A DNA stretch of 64,000 bases, taken from positions 149,796-213,795 of the forward strand of contig NZ_CACZDK010000001.1 in NCBI RefSeq assembly GCF_902779965.1. Direction: 5' to 3'. The stretch comes from Fibrobacter succinogenes (GTDB lineage: Bacteria > Fibrobacterota > Fibrobacteria > Fibrobacterales > Fibrobacteraceae). Each line of letters starts with the position of its first letter. Position 1 is the stretch's first letter. Shown here piece after piece: positions 43,358-52,369 of this stretch. The notes below the pieces were generated by a model. It searched no databases. It saw nothing but the letters and a program-made list of their open reading frames with translations, and had not been told where the DNA came from. The translations under genes and the position numbers were made by a program.

Positions 43358-44785
43358 ATGACTAATTCTTACTTCTTTATCGGTGTTGCGGGCGTGGGCA
43401 TGAGTGCCATCGCGCAGTATTTGGTGGGCAAGGGCGTTGCTGTGAGCGGTAGCGACCGTCAATTTGGCGAGTTCCTGAACGGAAATGCCGAGAAGCCGCT
43501 TGTCATGAGCCAGCTCGAAGATTGCGGAATCAAGTGCTTTGCGCAGGACGGTTCCGGCGTTGTCGAAGGTCTTACCGCCGTCGTGGTGAGCACCGCTATT
43601 GAAGATACGAATCCTGATTTGAAACGAGCAAAGGAACTTGGCGTTCCGGTGATGCACCGCAGCGAAATGCTTGCGAAGATTTCGAAGGAAGCGCGCACGA
43701 TTGCGATTAGCGGCACGAGCGGAAAGTCAACGGTGACCGCGATGGTTTACCACATTCTCGATTACGCTGGACTCCAGCCGTCCGTGATGACGGGTGCTGG
43801 CCTCGTGAACTTGCAGGCTCAGGGCAAGATTGGTAACGCCGTGAGTGGCAAGGGGCAGTGGCTCGTTGCCGAAGTCGATGAAAGCGATGGAACGCTAGTT
43901 CGCTATGAACCGGAAATCGGCGTCATTCTGAACATCGATAAGGACCATAAGGAAATCTCCGAGCTCGAACAAATTTTCTTGAAGTTTAGCCAGAATGTCT
44001 TGAGCGCAGGGCACATCTTGATAGTGAACGATGCGCACCCGCTCGCCAAGAAGTTTAGCGCCGGTCGTGAATTTGACTTTGGCTATGAAAGCTATGTGAG
44101 CGTTCAGGGAATTGATTTCAAGTCGGCCGGGACGCATATCCAGTTCCGCGTGCGCCATGGCAATGAACTTGTGAAGTTCGAAATTCCGCTGCCGGGCAAG
44201 CACAATATGGAAAACGCCTTGGCTGCAACTGCAGCGGCTCTTCGCGCGGGCGTTTCGCTCCACACATGTGCCGATGCGCTTTTGACTTTCCCGGGCGTGT
44301 TCCGCCGTCACCAGATTTTTGGAACGTTCAACGGCATTACGCTTGTTGATGACTTTGCTCACAATCCGGCAAAAATTGCGGCAAGCATCAAGAGCGCCCA
44401 AGACTTTACTGAAGGCCGCGTGATTGCTTGGTTCCAGCCCCATGGCTTTGGTCCAACGCGATTCTTGCGCAAGGACCTGGTTGAATTTATTGCAAATACG
44501 CTTCGCCCGATGGATATGGATTTTGACCGCAAGAACGATGTGATGTTCTTCAGCGAAATCTATTATGCTGGTGGAACGGTCACGCGCGACATTAGCGCAG
44601 GGGACCTTGCGGACGACTTGATTTTAAAGGGCTGCGAAGCCATTTACATTGCCGACCGCAACGAGTGCGCGAAGAAAATGCTAGAATATGCAGAGCCGGG
44701 TGACACGATTTTGTTGATGGGCGCTCGCGACCCGAGTTTGCAGGACTTTGCCTTCTCCGTGAAAAAACTTCTTGAAGAACATTAA
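43358..44785 (+). CDS. MurC-like Mur ligase
   Basis: A protein of 475 residues. FFIGVAGVGMSAIAQYLVGKG is the MurC N-terminal UDP-binding loop; ISGTSGKSTVTAMV is the ATP P-loop; EVDESDGTLVRY and PGKHNMENALAA are central-domain motifs, and VDDFAHNPAKIAASIKSA the C-terminal domain start. MurC joins L-alanine to UDP-MurNAc. Some details (GTSGKST, DDFAHNP) recall Mpl or a MurC paralogue, so a murein-recycling ligase cannot be excluded. Its last 27 bases are the first unit of a 46-base tandem repeat. Confidence 0.88.
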   Translation: MTNSYFFIGVAGVGMSAIAQYLVGKGVAVSGSDRQFGEFLNGNAEKPLVMSQLEDCGIKCFAQDGSGVVEGLTAVVVSTAIEDTNPDLKRAKELGVPVMHRSEMLAKISKEARTIAISGTSGKSTVTAMVYHILDYAGLQPSVMTGAGLVNLQAQGKIGNAVSGKGQWLVAEVDESDGTLVRYEPEIGVILNIDKDHKEISELEQIFLKFSQNVLSAGHILIVNDAHPLAKKFSAGREFDFGYESYVSVQGIDFKSAGTHIQFRVRHGNELVKFEIPLPGKHNMENALAATAAALRAGVSLHTCADALLTFPGVFRRHQIFGTFNGITLVDDFAHNPAKIAASIKSAQDFTEGRVIAWFQPHGFGPTRFLRKDLVEFIANTLRPMDMDFDRKNDVMFFSEIYYAGGTVTRDISAGDLADDLILKGCEAIYIADRNECAKKMLEYAEPGDTILLMGARDPSLQDFAFSVKKLLEEH

Positions 44786-44870
44786 GTGAACAAAGTCATT
44801 TTCTGTGAAAAAACTTTTAGAAGATTGATAAGTAAACAATGTCATTCTCCGTAAGGAGAATCCATAAATG
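44753..44870. repeat. 46-base tandem duplication of Mur-ligase gene end
   Basis: The gene end GTGAAAAAACTTCTTGAAG...GTGAACAAAGTCAT (from 44759) is repeated as GTGAAAAAACTTTTAGAAG...GTAAACAATGTCAT (from 44805). A third start, CTCCGTAAGGAG, appears with the same phase (44851). The first unit includes the last nine codons and stop. ATTCTCCGTAAGGAGAAT in the third piece forms a hairpin. Confidence 0.8.
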
Positions 44871-44902
44871 TCTATATTATAGTATGGATGGGGCTCTCTT
44901 CG

Positions 44903-46159
44903 ATGAACAAAAAGATTGTTTTAAAAAATGTTTTCTTTGATGGCGCGAAGCGCGACATCTTGATTGTCGGTAATCTCTTTGAAAAAGTGACGCGTCCGCT
45001 AGAACCTGCGGATTACGAAGGCGCTGAAATTGTCGATTGTTCGCACTTTGCGATTATGCCTGCGTTCTATAATGGACATACGCATGCGGCAATGTCGCTG
45101 TTGCGTGGCTTTGCTGATGACATGGAACTTCACAAATGGCTCAACGAATACATCTGGCCAACTGAAGCAAAACTCACGGCTGACGATATCGCTGTTGGGA
45201 GCCGCTTGGCGATTCTCGAAATGATTAAATCGGGAACGGTTTTCTTTGCAGACATGTATTGGCATCGCGAAGAAACGATGCGCGTTGTCGAAGAAATGGG
45301 AATCCGTGCGGCGATTGGCGTTACATTCGCGGAACCGTTGATGTCTAAGGATGCTTGGGCGAAGAACGTTGAATTCTTGAAGAATCACACGGGCGAATCG
45401 GAACGTGTGCAGCTCGTGGTAATGCCGCATGCGATTTACACGGTGGGCGAGAAGAAAACGGCGGAACTGATCGAACTTGCTCATGCTGAAAATTACAAGA
45501 TCCATACGCATTTGTCTGAAACAACAGTTGAAGTCAAGAATTGCGAGGTCCAGTACAAATGTACGCCGGTGGAATTCTGGAAGCGCTTGGGCGGCTTGAA
45601 TTCGAATTTCTCGGCGGCGCACTGCACGCATTTCACGGCGTCTGACCGCAAGATTTTTGCAGAATCGGGAGCGACCGCAATTCTGAACCCGTGCTCCAAC
45701 ATGAAGTTGAATAGCGGTATTCCGCAGGTTGCCGAAATGCTCAAGGATGGCATGAAGCTTGGTCTTGGCACGGATGGCGATTCTTCGAACAACAGCCTCG
45801 ACATGCAAGAAGAAATGAAAAACATTGCGCTCCTCGCTAAGTACCTGGGAACAGCAGAAACGCTCCCGGCTCACGAGGCTCTTAAAATGGCAACGTGCAA
45901 TGTGGCTCAGTTCTTTGGAATCAACGCTGGGTGCATTGCGGAAGGCTATCTCGCGGATTGCTTGCTTTTAGACCTCAACAACGAGCGAATGGTGCCTTGC
46001 TACAATGTGTATAGCAATTGGGTGTATGCCGCCAATTCTGGCGCCATTGATTCCGTGATGTGCAATGGCAAGTTCGTGATGCGTGGCCGCCACGTCGATG
46101 GGGAAGAAAAAATTCTTCGCAACGCTCGCGAATGCGCGGCTCGACTCGCTTCGAAATAA
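44903..46159 (+). CDS. Amidohydrolase, MTA/SAH deaminase-like
   Basis: A protein of 418 residues. FYNGHTHAAMSLLRG gives the metal-binding HxH, THLSETTVE and AHCTHF the other histidines, and LGTDGDSSNNSLDM the catalytic Asp. This is the MtaD/SsnA branch of amidohydrolases that deaminate methylthioadenosine, S-adenosylhomocysteine or guanine-like substrates. The substrate is inferred from the family only. The ATG at 44903 fits homologue starts (KIVLKN); one at 44888 would add five residues. Confidence 0.85.
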   Translation: MNKKIVLKNVFFDGAKRDILIVGNLFEKVTRPLEPADYEGAEIVDCSHFAIMPAFYNGHTHAAMSLLRGFADDMELHKWLNEYIWPTEAKLTADDIAVGSRLAILEMIKSGTVFFADMYWHREETMRVVEEMGIRAAIGVTFAEPLMSKDAWAKNVEFLKNHTGESERVQLVVMPHAIYTVGEKKTAELIELAHAENYKIHTHLSETTVEVKNCEVQYKCTPVEFWKRLGGLNSNFSAAHCTHFTASDRKIFAESGATAILNPCSNMKLNSGIPQVAEMLKDGMKLGLGTDGDSSNNSLDMQEEMKNIALLAKYLGTAETLPAHEALKMATCNVAQFFGINAGCIAEGYLADCLLLDLNNERMVPCYNVYSNWVYAANSGAIDSVMCNGKFVMRGRHVDGEEKILRNARECAARLASK

Positions 46160-46165
46160 CAATTG

Positions 46166-46196
46166 TCATGCCCGCCACCGTGCACTGTGCGGGCAT
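46166..46196. terminator. Hairpin between convergent genes, REP-like
   Basis: ATGCCCGC and GCGGGCAT form an eight-pair stem. The same stem recurs at 55565 and 25808. It may end transcripts or be part of a dispersed repeat family. Confidence 0.55.
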
Positions 46197-46202
46197 CTCT
46201 AT

Positions 46203-46940
46203 TTATGGTTTCTTCTTAGAAGCGCTCGAATCTTTGGATGCGCTGGATTTGCCTTCTTCGAAGGTCTTTATAGCGGCTTCCTTGGCGGCGATGGCGGCGT
46301 CTTTTGCTCTTTCGGCAGTCTCGCTAACTTTATTTGTGAGGCTGTCTGCTGCGTTTTTGACGGCTGCCTTTGCGCTGTCCGCAGTTTGTTCGGTAGAGCC
46401 TTTGGCTTTGTCTGTAATTGTCTTGGTGAGCTCGCTTGCTTTTTCTTTTGCCATCTTACGGAGGTTTACTTCGTCAGAGGAATAGCCCATCGTTTCGAGC
46501 GAAGACTTGTAGATGCTGTAAGAAATGGCATCGTTCCTCAAGTTCTTGAGGTTCCCTTCGACGGGGAGCAAGTGCAAAATCGTGAGCAAAACAAAGCAGA
46601 TGAGTACGGCCTTGATGAGTCCGAACAAAAGTCCAAGAATTCGGTTTGTTTTCCCGACAATCGTATTCTTGATGGAATCTCCGACCAAGTGCCCGATAAA
46701 CGTGAACAGCAAGAACGGAACCAAAAAGCCGATGCATGTGCAGATGAGGTGTGATGCAAAATCGCCAAACGCGAAATTCCTTACAAAAAAGTCACCGAAA
46801 AGACTTTGTGCAAAGTAAGCGCCGAAAATTGCAGAGACCCAAGCGCAAAATCTAAATACGCTTCCGAGTAGTCCGCGCCATAATCCGAGGGCGCCAAAAA
46901 CAAGCAGACAAGCGCTGCAAGTAATGTCTATCCAATTCAT
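46203..46940 (-). CDS. CvpA-family membrane protein with charged tail
   Basis: A protein of 245 residues. The first ~125 residues hold four membrane helices with the CvpA pattern (GLWRGLLGSVFRFCAWVSAIFGAYFAQ, NRILGLLFGLIKAVL). The last ~110 residues are an Ala/Lys/Glu-rich region likely to form a helix or coiled coil (SELTKTITDKAKGSTEQTAD). CvpA proteins act in the envelope and are linked to colicin V production or bile stress in other bacteria. It is third in the nadB-kinase-cvpA operon, 12 bases after the kinase stop. Confidence 0.88.
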   Translation of the reverse strand: MNWIDITCSACLLVFGALGLWRGLLGSVFRFCAWVSAIFGAYFAQSLFGDFFVRNFAFGDFASHLICTCIGFLVPFLLFTFIGHLVGDSIKNTIVGKTNRILGLLFGLIKAVLICFVLLTILHLLPVEGNLKNLRNDAISYSIYKSSLETMGYSSDEVNLRKMAKEKASELTKTITDKAKGSTEQTADSAKAAVKNAADSLTNKVSETAERAKDAAIAAKEAAIKTFEEGKSSASKDSSASKKKP

Positions 46941-46952
46941 TGGACTAATCCT

Positions 46953-48002
46953 CTAAGTCGCAAGCTGGATGGCAATAAAAGCTGCCGTCGCAACACTCAC
47001 TCCAAGTATAAATCCTATTCCATACTTAAATGTAGTTTTTTGCGGCTTCGGAGACATAACGGTTTCGATGGGTTGGTCTTCGTTTACCGTATCTGCCCAC
47101 TCGGCGATGTATGGAGTCATGTCGCGCGGGTATTCCTTCATGATGTCGGCAAGTTCGTTGGCTGCATCGCAGGCCGAGGACGGGCGCTTGCTTGCTCGCT
47201 TATTGAGGAGTTTCAAGACGAATTTGCGGAGAGGCTTGGGAACGTCATCCGGGAAAACTTCCAACTTGAATTTCATCTTGAGGATGTTTTCACGAGTTTC
47301 TTCGAAGTCCTTGCCGCGGAAAAGATTTTCGCCGATGAGCATTTCGCTGGCGATGATGCCAACGCTATAGAGGTCACTTGCGTAATTGACCTTTTCGCCC
47401 ATGATTTGCTCGGGGCTCATGTAAGCGGCGGTGCCGATGATGCATCCGGTCTGCGTGAGTTCCTTGCCGATTTCGAGTGGCGTGTCGGTATGGGCAATGC
47501 CAAAGTCCAAGAGGCGAACGCGTCCGTCCTTATCGATCATCATGTTCGCTGGTTTTAAATCGCGGTGCGTGACTCCGTTGCGGTGGGCGTGGCTCAATGC
47601 GCTCAAGAGTTCGTACAAGATAGTCTCGACAACCCAAACTGGCGGTCGCTTGTTCCTCAAAAGTAAATCCTTGAGGCTTGAACCTTGTACGTATTCCATG
47701 GACATCGTGTAATTGCCGTCGCTGTCTTTCCAGAGGGCATACGGCTGGATGATGCTCGGATGGTTCAAGTGGGCGAGAATGCTCCCTTCTTGCAAGAACC
47801 GCTTGATGTACATTTCTTGCTGGTTCAAGTTCGAATGGAGTCTTTTGGCAACGACGAGGCGGTCGAGCGAAGGGTCCCTGCAAAGCCACAAACTACCCAT
47901 GGCCCCGCTGTTCAGGGCTTGGATGGGCTTGTATCCGCCAATTTTTGACGGTAGTTGGTCCTTGACTTTTTTCCTCGATTGTGTTGCCTTGACTTCTTCC
48001 AT
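46953..48002 (-). CDS. Serine/threonine protein kinase with C-terminal membrane anchor
   Basis: A protein of 349 residues of the Hanks-type kinase family. Lys53 lies in VVAKRL, HRDLKPANMM (Asp148) is the catalytic loop, LLDFGIAH (Asp166) the DFG motif and GTAAYMSPEQI the activation-segment end. One membrane helix near 327-345 leaves the catalytic domain in the cytoplasm and almost nothing outside, so no sensor domain is attached. The glycine loop (NSGAMGS) is normal. It is the middle gene of an operon with nadB and cvpA. Confidence 0.95.
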   Translation of the reverse strand: MEEVKATQSRKKVKDQLPSKIGGYKPIQALNSGAMGSLWLCRDPSLDRLVVAKRLHSNLNQQEMYIKRFLQEGSILAHLNHPSIIQPYALWKDSDGNYTMSMEYVQGSSLKDLLLRNKRPPVWVVETILYELLSALSHAHRNGVTHRDLKPANMMIDKDGRVRLLDFGIAHTDTPLEIGKELTQTGCIIGTAAYMSPEQIMGEKVNYASDLYSVGIIASEMLIGENLFRGKDFEETRENILKMKFKLEVFPDDVPKPLRKFVLKLLNKRASKRPSSACDAANELADIMKEYPRDMTPYIAEWADTVNEDQPIETVMSPKPQKTTFKYGIGFILGVSVATAAFIAIQLAT

Positions 48003-48024
48003 GCGTCCCTATATAGAAAAAGAT

Positions 48025-49605
48025 TTATTTCTTGTCGCTCAGGTAAATGCTCTGGTGCTTTGTCTTCGGGTCCTGATTGGGGTAATCGAGGATGTAGTGA
48101 AGACCGCGAGATTCCTTGCGACGGAGAGCTGCAATGAGGATCATCTTGGAAACCTGCAATGCATTGAGGAATTCAAGGAAGTGTAAGTTTTCTGTTTCTT
48201 TGTTCTTAATCGCCGTATCGACATCTTTCTGGAGTTCTTCAATGACCTTGAGGCCTTGGTTGAGGCCTGCAACCGTGCGTACGATGCCGCAGTGGGTCCA
48301 CATCATGTCCTGAAGCATTTTCTTGCGTTTCTTCCAGTAGGCGGCCTTTGCGAAGCTGACGGTTTCCTTCTTGGATTTGGATACGTTCAACTTTTCCTTG
48401 GCGATGCCGCTCTTTTCGATGTCATCGACAGCGCGGATGGCAAAAACAACGCTTTCCAAAAGCGAGTTAGAGGCGAGACGGTTTGCTCCGTGAACGCCTG
48501 TTGCTGCAACTTCGCCGCAAGCATAGAGTCCCTTGATTTCTGTGCGAGACCAAGTATCGACGAGAACGCCACCGCACATGTAATGGGCTGCCGGGACGAC
48601 TGGAATCCATTCCTTCGTGATGTCGATGCCAGCATCCATGCACTTAGAATAAATGTGCGGGAAGTGGCTCTTGATGTCTTTGGGCGTGCGACCGGAAAGG
48701 TCGATAAACATGTGGTCCTTGCCGAGTCGTTGCATTTCGCTGTGGATGGCGCGGGCAACGATATCGCGGGGGGCGAGGGAATGCAGCGGGTGCACCTGGT
48801 TCATGAATTCTTCGCCCTTGTCGTTCTTGAGGATGCCGCCAAAACCGCGAACCGCTTCGGAAATGAGGAACGGCTTCTTGAACTTGGGGGCGTATAAGCT
48901 TGTGGGGTGGAACTGCATGAATTCAATGTCTTGGAGGGCAGCACCTGCGCGGGCGGCAATCGCCATGCCATCGCCACAGCTGTCGGGCGGGCAAACCGTG
49001 TACTGCCAAATGCGACCAGCACCACCTGTAGAAAGGATGGTTGCCTTGGCGTAGATGCTTTCGACTTCACCGGACTTCTGGTGAATAATCTTTGCGCCGA
49101 TGCAACGCTTGGCCTTGCCTTCGCCTTCGCAAATCAAGTCCTTGATGTAGCAGTTTTCGAGGTAGTCGATGTTCTTTTGCTTGTGGAGTTCGCAAAGGAG
49201 CGCGCGCATGATTTCTTTACCAGTGAGGTCTGCGGCGTGCAAAATGCGGTGGTGGCTGTGTCCGCCTTCGAGGTGAAGGTCGAATTGCGATTTATCCTCG
49301 GGCGATGGTGTGAACTCGACGCCCCACTTGACGAGCTGCTTGATGGTCGAAGGCCCGCTCTTGGTCAGGATGTTGACCGGTTCTTTTTTGCAGAGGCCTG
49401 CGCCGGCTTCGAGCGTGTCTGCAATGTGGAATTCAAATTTGTCTGATTTTTCAGTAACGGTAGCGATACCACCCTGGGCGTAGTTTGATGAGCCGTCCGG
49501 CTTTGCTCCTTTGGTTAGGATAACTACGTGGAAACCTTTTTCTGCCGCATGGAGAGCTGCGCTCAATCCAGAAATGCCGGCACCCAGAACCAAAATATCG
49601 TACAT
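48025..49605 (-). CDS. nadB: L-aspartate oxidase NadB
   Basis: A protein of 526 residues from the ATG at 49605, with GGAG six bases before it. DILVLGAGISGLSAALHAAEKG is the FAD-binding loop, GGHSHHRILHAADLTGKEI, YMCGGVLVDTWSRTEIKGLYACGEVA and GANRLASNSLLESVVFA are NadB/succinate dehydrogenase flavoprotein signatures. It makes iminoaspartate from aspartate, the first step of NAD synthesis. nadA is not nearby. It is the first gene of an operon with the kinase and cvpA. Confidence 0.96.
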   Translation of the reverse strand: MYDILVLGAGISGLSAALHAAEKGFHVVILTKGAKPDGSSNYAQGGIATVTEKSDKFEFHIADTLEAGAGLCKKEPVNILTKSGPSTIKQLVKWGVEFTPSPEDKSQFDLHLEGGHSHHRILHAADLTGKEIMRALLCELHKQKNIDYLENCYIKDLICEGEGKAKRCIGAKIIHQKSGEVESIYAKATILSTGGAGRIWQYTVCPPDSCGDGMAIAARAGAALQDIEFMQFHPTSLYAPKFKKPFLISEAVRGFGGILKNDKGEEFMNQVHPLHSLAPRDIVARAIHSEMQRLGKDHMFIDLSGRTPKDIKSHFPHIYSKCMDAGIDITKEWIPVVPAAHYMCGGVLVDTWSRTEIKGLYACGEVAATGVHGANRLASNSLLESVVFAIRAVDDIEKSGIAKEKLNVSKSKKETVSFAKAAYWKKRKKMLQDMMWTHCGIVRTVAGLNQGLKVIEELQKDVDTAIKNKETENLHFLEFLNALQVSKMILIAALRRKESRGLHYILDYPNQDPKTKHQSIYLSDKK

Positions 49606-49763
49606 GAGATACTCCAAAGGAATTGATGTATTTTTTTATGTCCAATAAATAGAAAAAATAGGGATTTTCGGCATTATATTTGGCTTGCAATTTCGATAAA
49701 ATAAAATGCAAACATTTTTTTTTGCTATTTTTCGTGCGACAAAATTTTAATGGAGTTGTCTCT

Positions 49764-51695
49764 ATGTTAACGTGGATTAATGAAAAAGCCAAGTGGGTAA
49801 TTGTGATCTTTGCTGCCGGTATCGCCATCGGTCTTTTGGCCATGGACCGTGTTCCGGATCAGGGACGTAGCTATCCTATCGGCATTGTCAACGATACCAA
49901 GATTTCTTACACGGACTTTGATTCTCGCGTGAAGATGATCGTGCAGAACCAGTACCAGAATCAGCACTTGGATGACGAACAGTATTCCCAGCTTCGCGCT
50001 CAGGTGTTTTCTAGCTTCGTCCGCCAGGCTTTGTTTGCCGAACAGTTCGAAAAGGCCGAACTTAGCGCCTCGGTTGCAGAACTCAAGAACGAGTTCAAGC
50101 GCAATTCCGATGCTGTTCGTGCCCGCTTGGTTCAGGAAGCTCAGGCTCGCCTCTATGCTATCCAGCAGCAGGCTACTTCTCAGGAAGACCTGATCCAGCG
50201 CTCTCAGGCTTACCTCTCGTCTCTCCCGAAGTTTCTCACGGACACGACTTTCAACAAGGCTGATTATGACGCTTGGATTGAAACTCCGGCTGCATACCGC
50301 TGGAGCGCAATGCTCATGCTCGAAGATGAAATGAAGAACAACACCATTCCGGCTCGTCAGCTCCAGACTTTGATTGGTGCTTCTGTTCATCCGACCGCTC
50401 TCGAAGCCAAGTGGAGTGTTGAACGCCGCATGACTGATTACGAACTGCAGGTGGCGGTTGCCCCGAGCTCTAACTTTGTTGTAGATTCCAACTCCGTGGA
50501 TAGCGTGATGGTTGCAGGCTACTTCAAGGCTCACATGGATAGCTTCTTTGTGCAGAAGGATATGGCTCAGTTCCAGTATGTTTCTATCCCAGTCGAAGCA
50601 ACTGCAGGCGACGATGCTAGCATCCGTGAATATGCAATGACGCTTTACTACCAGCTCACCGATTCTTCTTCGACTACGACATTCGAAGATATGGCTCGCG
50701 TTTCTTCTGAAGATCCGGGCAGTGCCGAAAAGGGTGGCATCTTGAGCGATGATTTCGTTGGCCGTGGTGCTTACGTGAAGCCGTTCGAAGACGCTGCTTT
50801 CGCTCTTGATTCTGGCAAGATTTCTGAACCGGTTCGCACTCAGTTCGGTTACCACATCATCAAGTCTTACGGTAATGTGAAGAACGCTAAGGGTGAAGTC
50901 GAAAAGGTCAAGGTTGGCCACATTCTCCTCACTGTGACTGCTTCTTCTAATACTATTGATAGCCTTGAAAAGATTCTCACGAGCATCAAGAAGGATGTCG
51001 ATGCTGGTTCTGACTTGCTCACCGAAGCTCAGGCTCGCGGTCTCGAAGTCAAGACTTCTGAATGGGTATCTAACGATGGCAACATCGCTGCTCTCGGTTA
51101 CATCAAGGGCCTTACCTCTTATGCATGGCCGAACGAAAACCTCCCGAAGGAAGAAAGCGAAATTTCTGGCGTGCTCCGCAACAACAAGTGGGTTGCTATT
51201 GCTAAGAAAATCGGTACTTTCAAGGCTGGTGAACGTAGCCTCCCGCTTTACTACAATGATATCAAGGAAACGCTTCTCAAGCAGAAGTCTGCCAAGGCTG
51301 CTGAAATCTACCTGAACTCTGTTGCTGCTCAGGTCAAGGCTTGGAATCCGGCTGATACCGCTGCAAAGATTGAAAAGATCGAACTTGAAACTAAGAACGC
51401 TTCTGTCGATGGCTTTGTTCCGGGCTTTGGCTACGGCAATGCTCAGATCGCTCGCGTTGTGGGCAAGGCTAAGGTCGGTGAATGGACCGCTCCGGTTGTT
51501 GCTGAAAACGGCGCCGTGATGCTCAAGGTCGTTTCTAAGAAGACTCCGAAGATTGAAGATGTTGAAGAAGCTATCAAGCAGGATGAAGAAAACTCCTACC
51601 GCTTTGGCGTGATGACAGCTTTCAATGATTACGTCACGAATCTTGAAGCTTCTACGCCGGTCAAGAGCAATCTCGACTTGTTCTACAGAGACTAG
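49764..51695 (+). CDS. PpiD/SurA-like membrane-anchored peptidyl-prolyl isomerase
   Basis: A protein of 643 residues from ATG 49764 (TGGAG site eight bases upstream); the frame opens earlier but lacks a ribosome-binding site. A single membrane helix at ~10-30 anchors it. A SurA_N-like region ([21 protein letters not shown]) follows, then a parvulin domain around 315-380 ([26 protein letters not shown]...HIIKSYG). A second part with [14 protein letters not shown] resembles the C-terminal region of PpiD. It would assist folding of exported and outer-membrane proteins. Codon use is strongly biased, suggesting high expression. Confidence 0.9.
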   Translation: MLTWINEKAKWVIVIFAAGIAIGLLAMDRVPDQGRSYPIGIVNDTKISYTDFDSRVKMIVQNQYQNQHLDDEQYSQLRAQVFSSFVRQALFAEQFEKAELSASVAELKNEFKRNSDAVRARLVQEAQARLYAIQQQATSQEDLIQRSQAYLSSLPKFLTDTTFNKADYDAWIETPAAYRWSAMLMLEDEMKNNTIPARQLQTLIGASVHPTALEAKWSVERRMTDYELQVAVAPSSNFVVDSNSVDSVMVAGYFKAHMDSFFVQKDMAQFQYVSIPVEATAGDDASIREYAMTLYYQLTDSSSTTTFEDMARVSSEDPGSAEKGGILSDDFVGRGAYVKPFEDAAFALDSGKISEPVRTQFGYHIIKSYGNVKNAKGEVEKVKVGHILLTVTASSNTIDSLEKILTSIKKDVDAGSDLLTEAQARGLEVKTSEWVSNDGNIAALGYIKGLTSYAWPNENLPKEESEISGVLRNNKWVAIAKKIGTFKAGERSLPLYYNDIKETLLKQKSAKAAEIYLNSVAAQVKAWNPADTAAKIEKIELETKNASVDGFVPGFGYGNAQIARVVGKAKVGEWTAPVVAENGAVMLKVVSKKTPKIEDVEEAIKQDEENSYRFGVMTAFNDYVTNLEASTPVKSNLDLFYRD

Positions 51696-51714
51696 TGTTC
51701 GTGCCTACGGCACA

Positions 51715-51790
51715 GTTCCGAGTTCTGAGTTACTAGAATTGTATTTCAAGAATCTCTAGTAACTCTTAACTATAAACTAGTAACTAAAAT
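51715..51790. repeat. Degenerate short repeats
   Basis: GTTCCGAGTTCTGAGTTACTAG and CTAGTAACTCTTAACTATAAACTAGTAACTAA contain AGTTCTGA- and ACTAGTAACT-like units, degenerate versions of the tracts described elsewhere. No gene is seen. Confidence 0.5.
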
Positions 51791-51793
51791 TAG

Positions 51794-51822
51794 TTGACGG
51801 AATACGCTTAATTTGCTATAAT
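51794..51822 (+). promoter_or_regulatory. Sigma-70 promoter of tRNA-Glu
   Basis: TTGACG (51794) and TATAAT (51817) are separated by 17 bases, close to consensus. The tRNA begins 12 bases after the -10 box. Confidence 0.9.
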
Positions 51823-51833
51823 GTGCCGCACTT

Positions 51834-51906
51834 GCCCCCATCGTCTAGTGGCCTAGGACTCGGGATTCTCATTCCCGCAACAGCGGTTCGAGTCCGCTTG
51901 GGGGTA
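51834..51906 (+). tRNA. tRNA-Glu (CTC anticodon)
   Basis: A 73-base cloverleaf: acceptor GCCCCCA pairing with TGGGGGT (G-T end pair), anticodon stem CGGGA/TCCCG around TTCTCAT (anticodon CTC, reading GAG), T arm AGCGG/CCGCT with TTCGAGT. The CCA end is not encoded. It has a strong promoter and three terminators. Confidence 0.95.
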
Positions 51907-51912
51907 TAAAAA

Positions 51913-51938
51913 CGTCCAACCAAAGGTTGGGCGTTTTT
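51913..51938 (+). terminator. tRNA-Glu terminator 1
   Basis: CGTCCAACC and GGTTGGGCG, loop AAA, then TTTTT. Confidence 0.9.
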
Positions 51939-51963
51939 ACTTTCCGCCCAAGGGGTATAAAAA

Positions 51964-51987
51964 GTCAGCCTGGGGGCTGGCGTTTTT
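51964..51987 (+). terminator. tRNA-Glu terminator 2
   Basis: GTCAGCC and GGCTGGC (one G-T pair), followed by GTTTTT. Confidence 0.85.
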
Positions 51988-52013
51988 ACTTTCCGCCCAA
52001 GGGGTATAAAAAA

Positions 52014-52041
52014 GTCTAACCGAAAAGGTTAGGCTTTTTTT
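52014..52041 (+). terminator. tRNA-Glu terminator 3
   Basis: GTCTAACC and GGTTAGGC, loop GAAAA, followed by TTTTTTT. Confidence 0.9.
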
Positions 52042-52280
52042 GTAATATGAAAGTCTTGCGGGCGGGGCCCCAGCTCGGAGTTGACGCTTACGCGTCCGTG
52101 GCAGCATTCAGTCATGTGAGTCTGCGAGCAGCCTCCCGCGACACTCATTTTGCACACTTTTGCGAAGGCCGCACGGGCCCCTCCCTGCACCCTCCCCATC
52201 CTTGGCCGACGCTCCATTCTCACAACGATAAAATTTTTCTTAAAGTAATTGGTATTCTCGCTTTTTCACTTATTAATGTA
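52042..52280. other. GC-rich intergenic segment
   Basis: About 165 GC-rich bases (GCGGGCGGGGCCCCAGC... to GGCCGACGCTCC) stand out between AT-rich flanks. The minus strand reads GGATGGGGAGGGTGCAGGGA. It contains a weak frame but no motif. It may be a dispersed repeat or a structured RNA; I cannot tell. Confidence 0.35.
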
Positions 52281-52306
52281 AAAAGCCAGGGCTTGTTACC
52301 CTGGCA
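52280..52306 (-). terminator. Terminator of porin-like gene
   Basis: On the minus strand GCCAGGG and CCCTGGC form a seven-pair stem followed by TTTTT. It lies 65 bases after the stop of the barrel gene at 52370. Confidence 0.85.
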
Positions 52307-52369
52307 TTTCAAATGCTTTTCGCAAACTTCGCGCAGTTTAGTTAATATGCCCGCGCGTTTTGGCGTTTA

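Larger units (their letters stand above)
51895..52041 (+). repeat. Three tandem units of tRNA tail plus terminator
   Basis: The tRNA 3' end CCGCTTGGGGGTATAAAA and its terminator are followed by two further units that begin CCGCCCAAGGGGTATAAAA, each ~50-55 bases, with different stem sequences but the same plan (GGGGTATAAAAA, hairpin, GTTTTTACTTT). The repeated tail does not form a tRNA. Confidence 0.85.
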
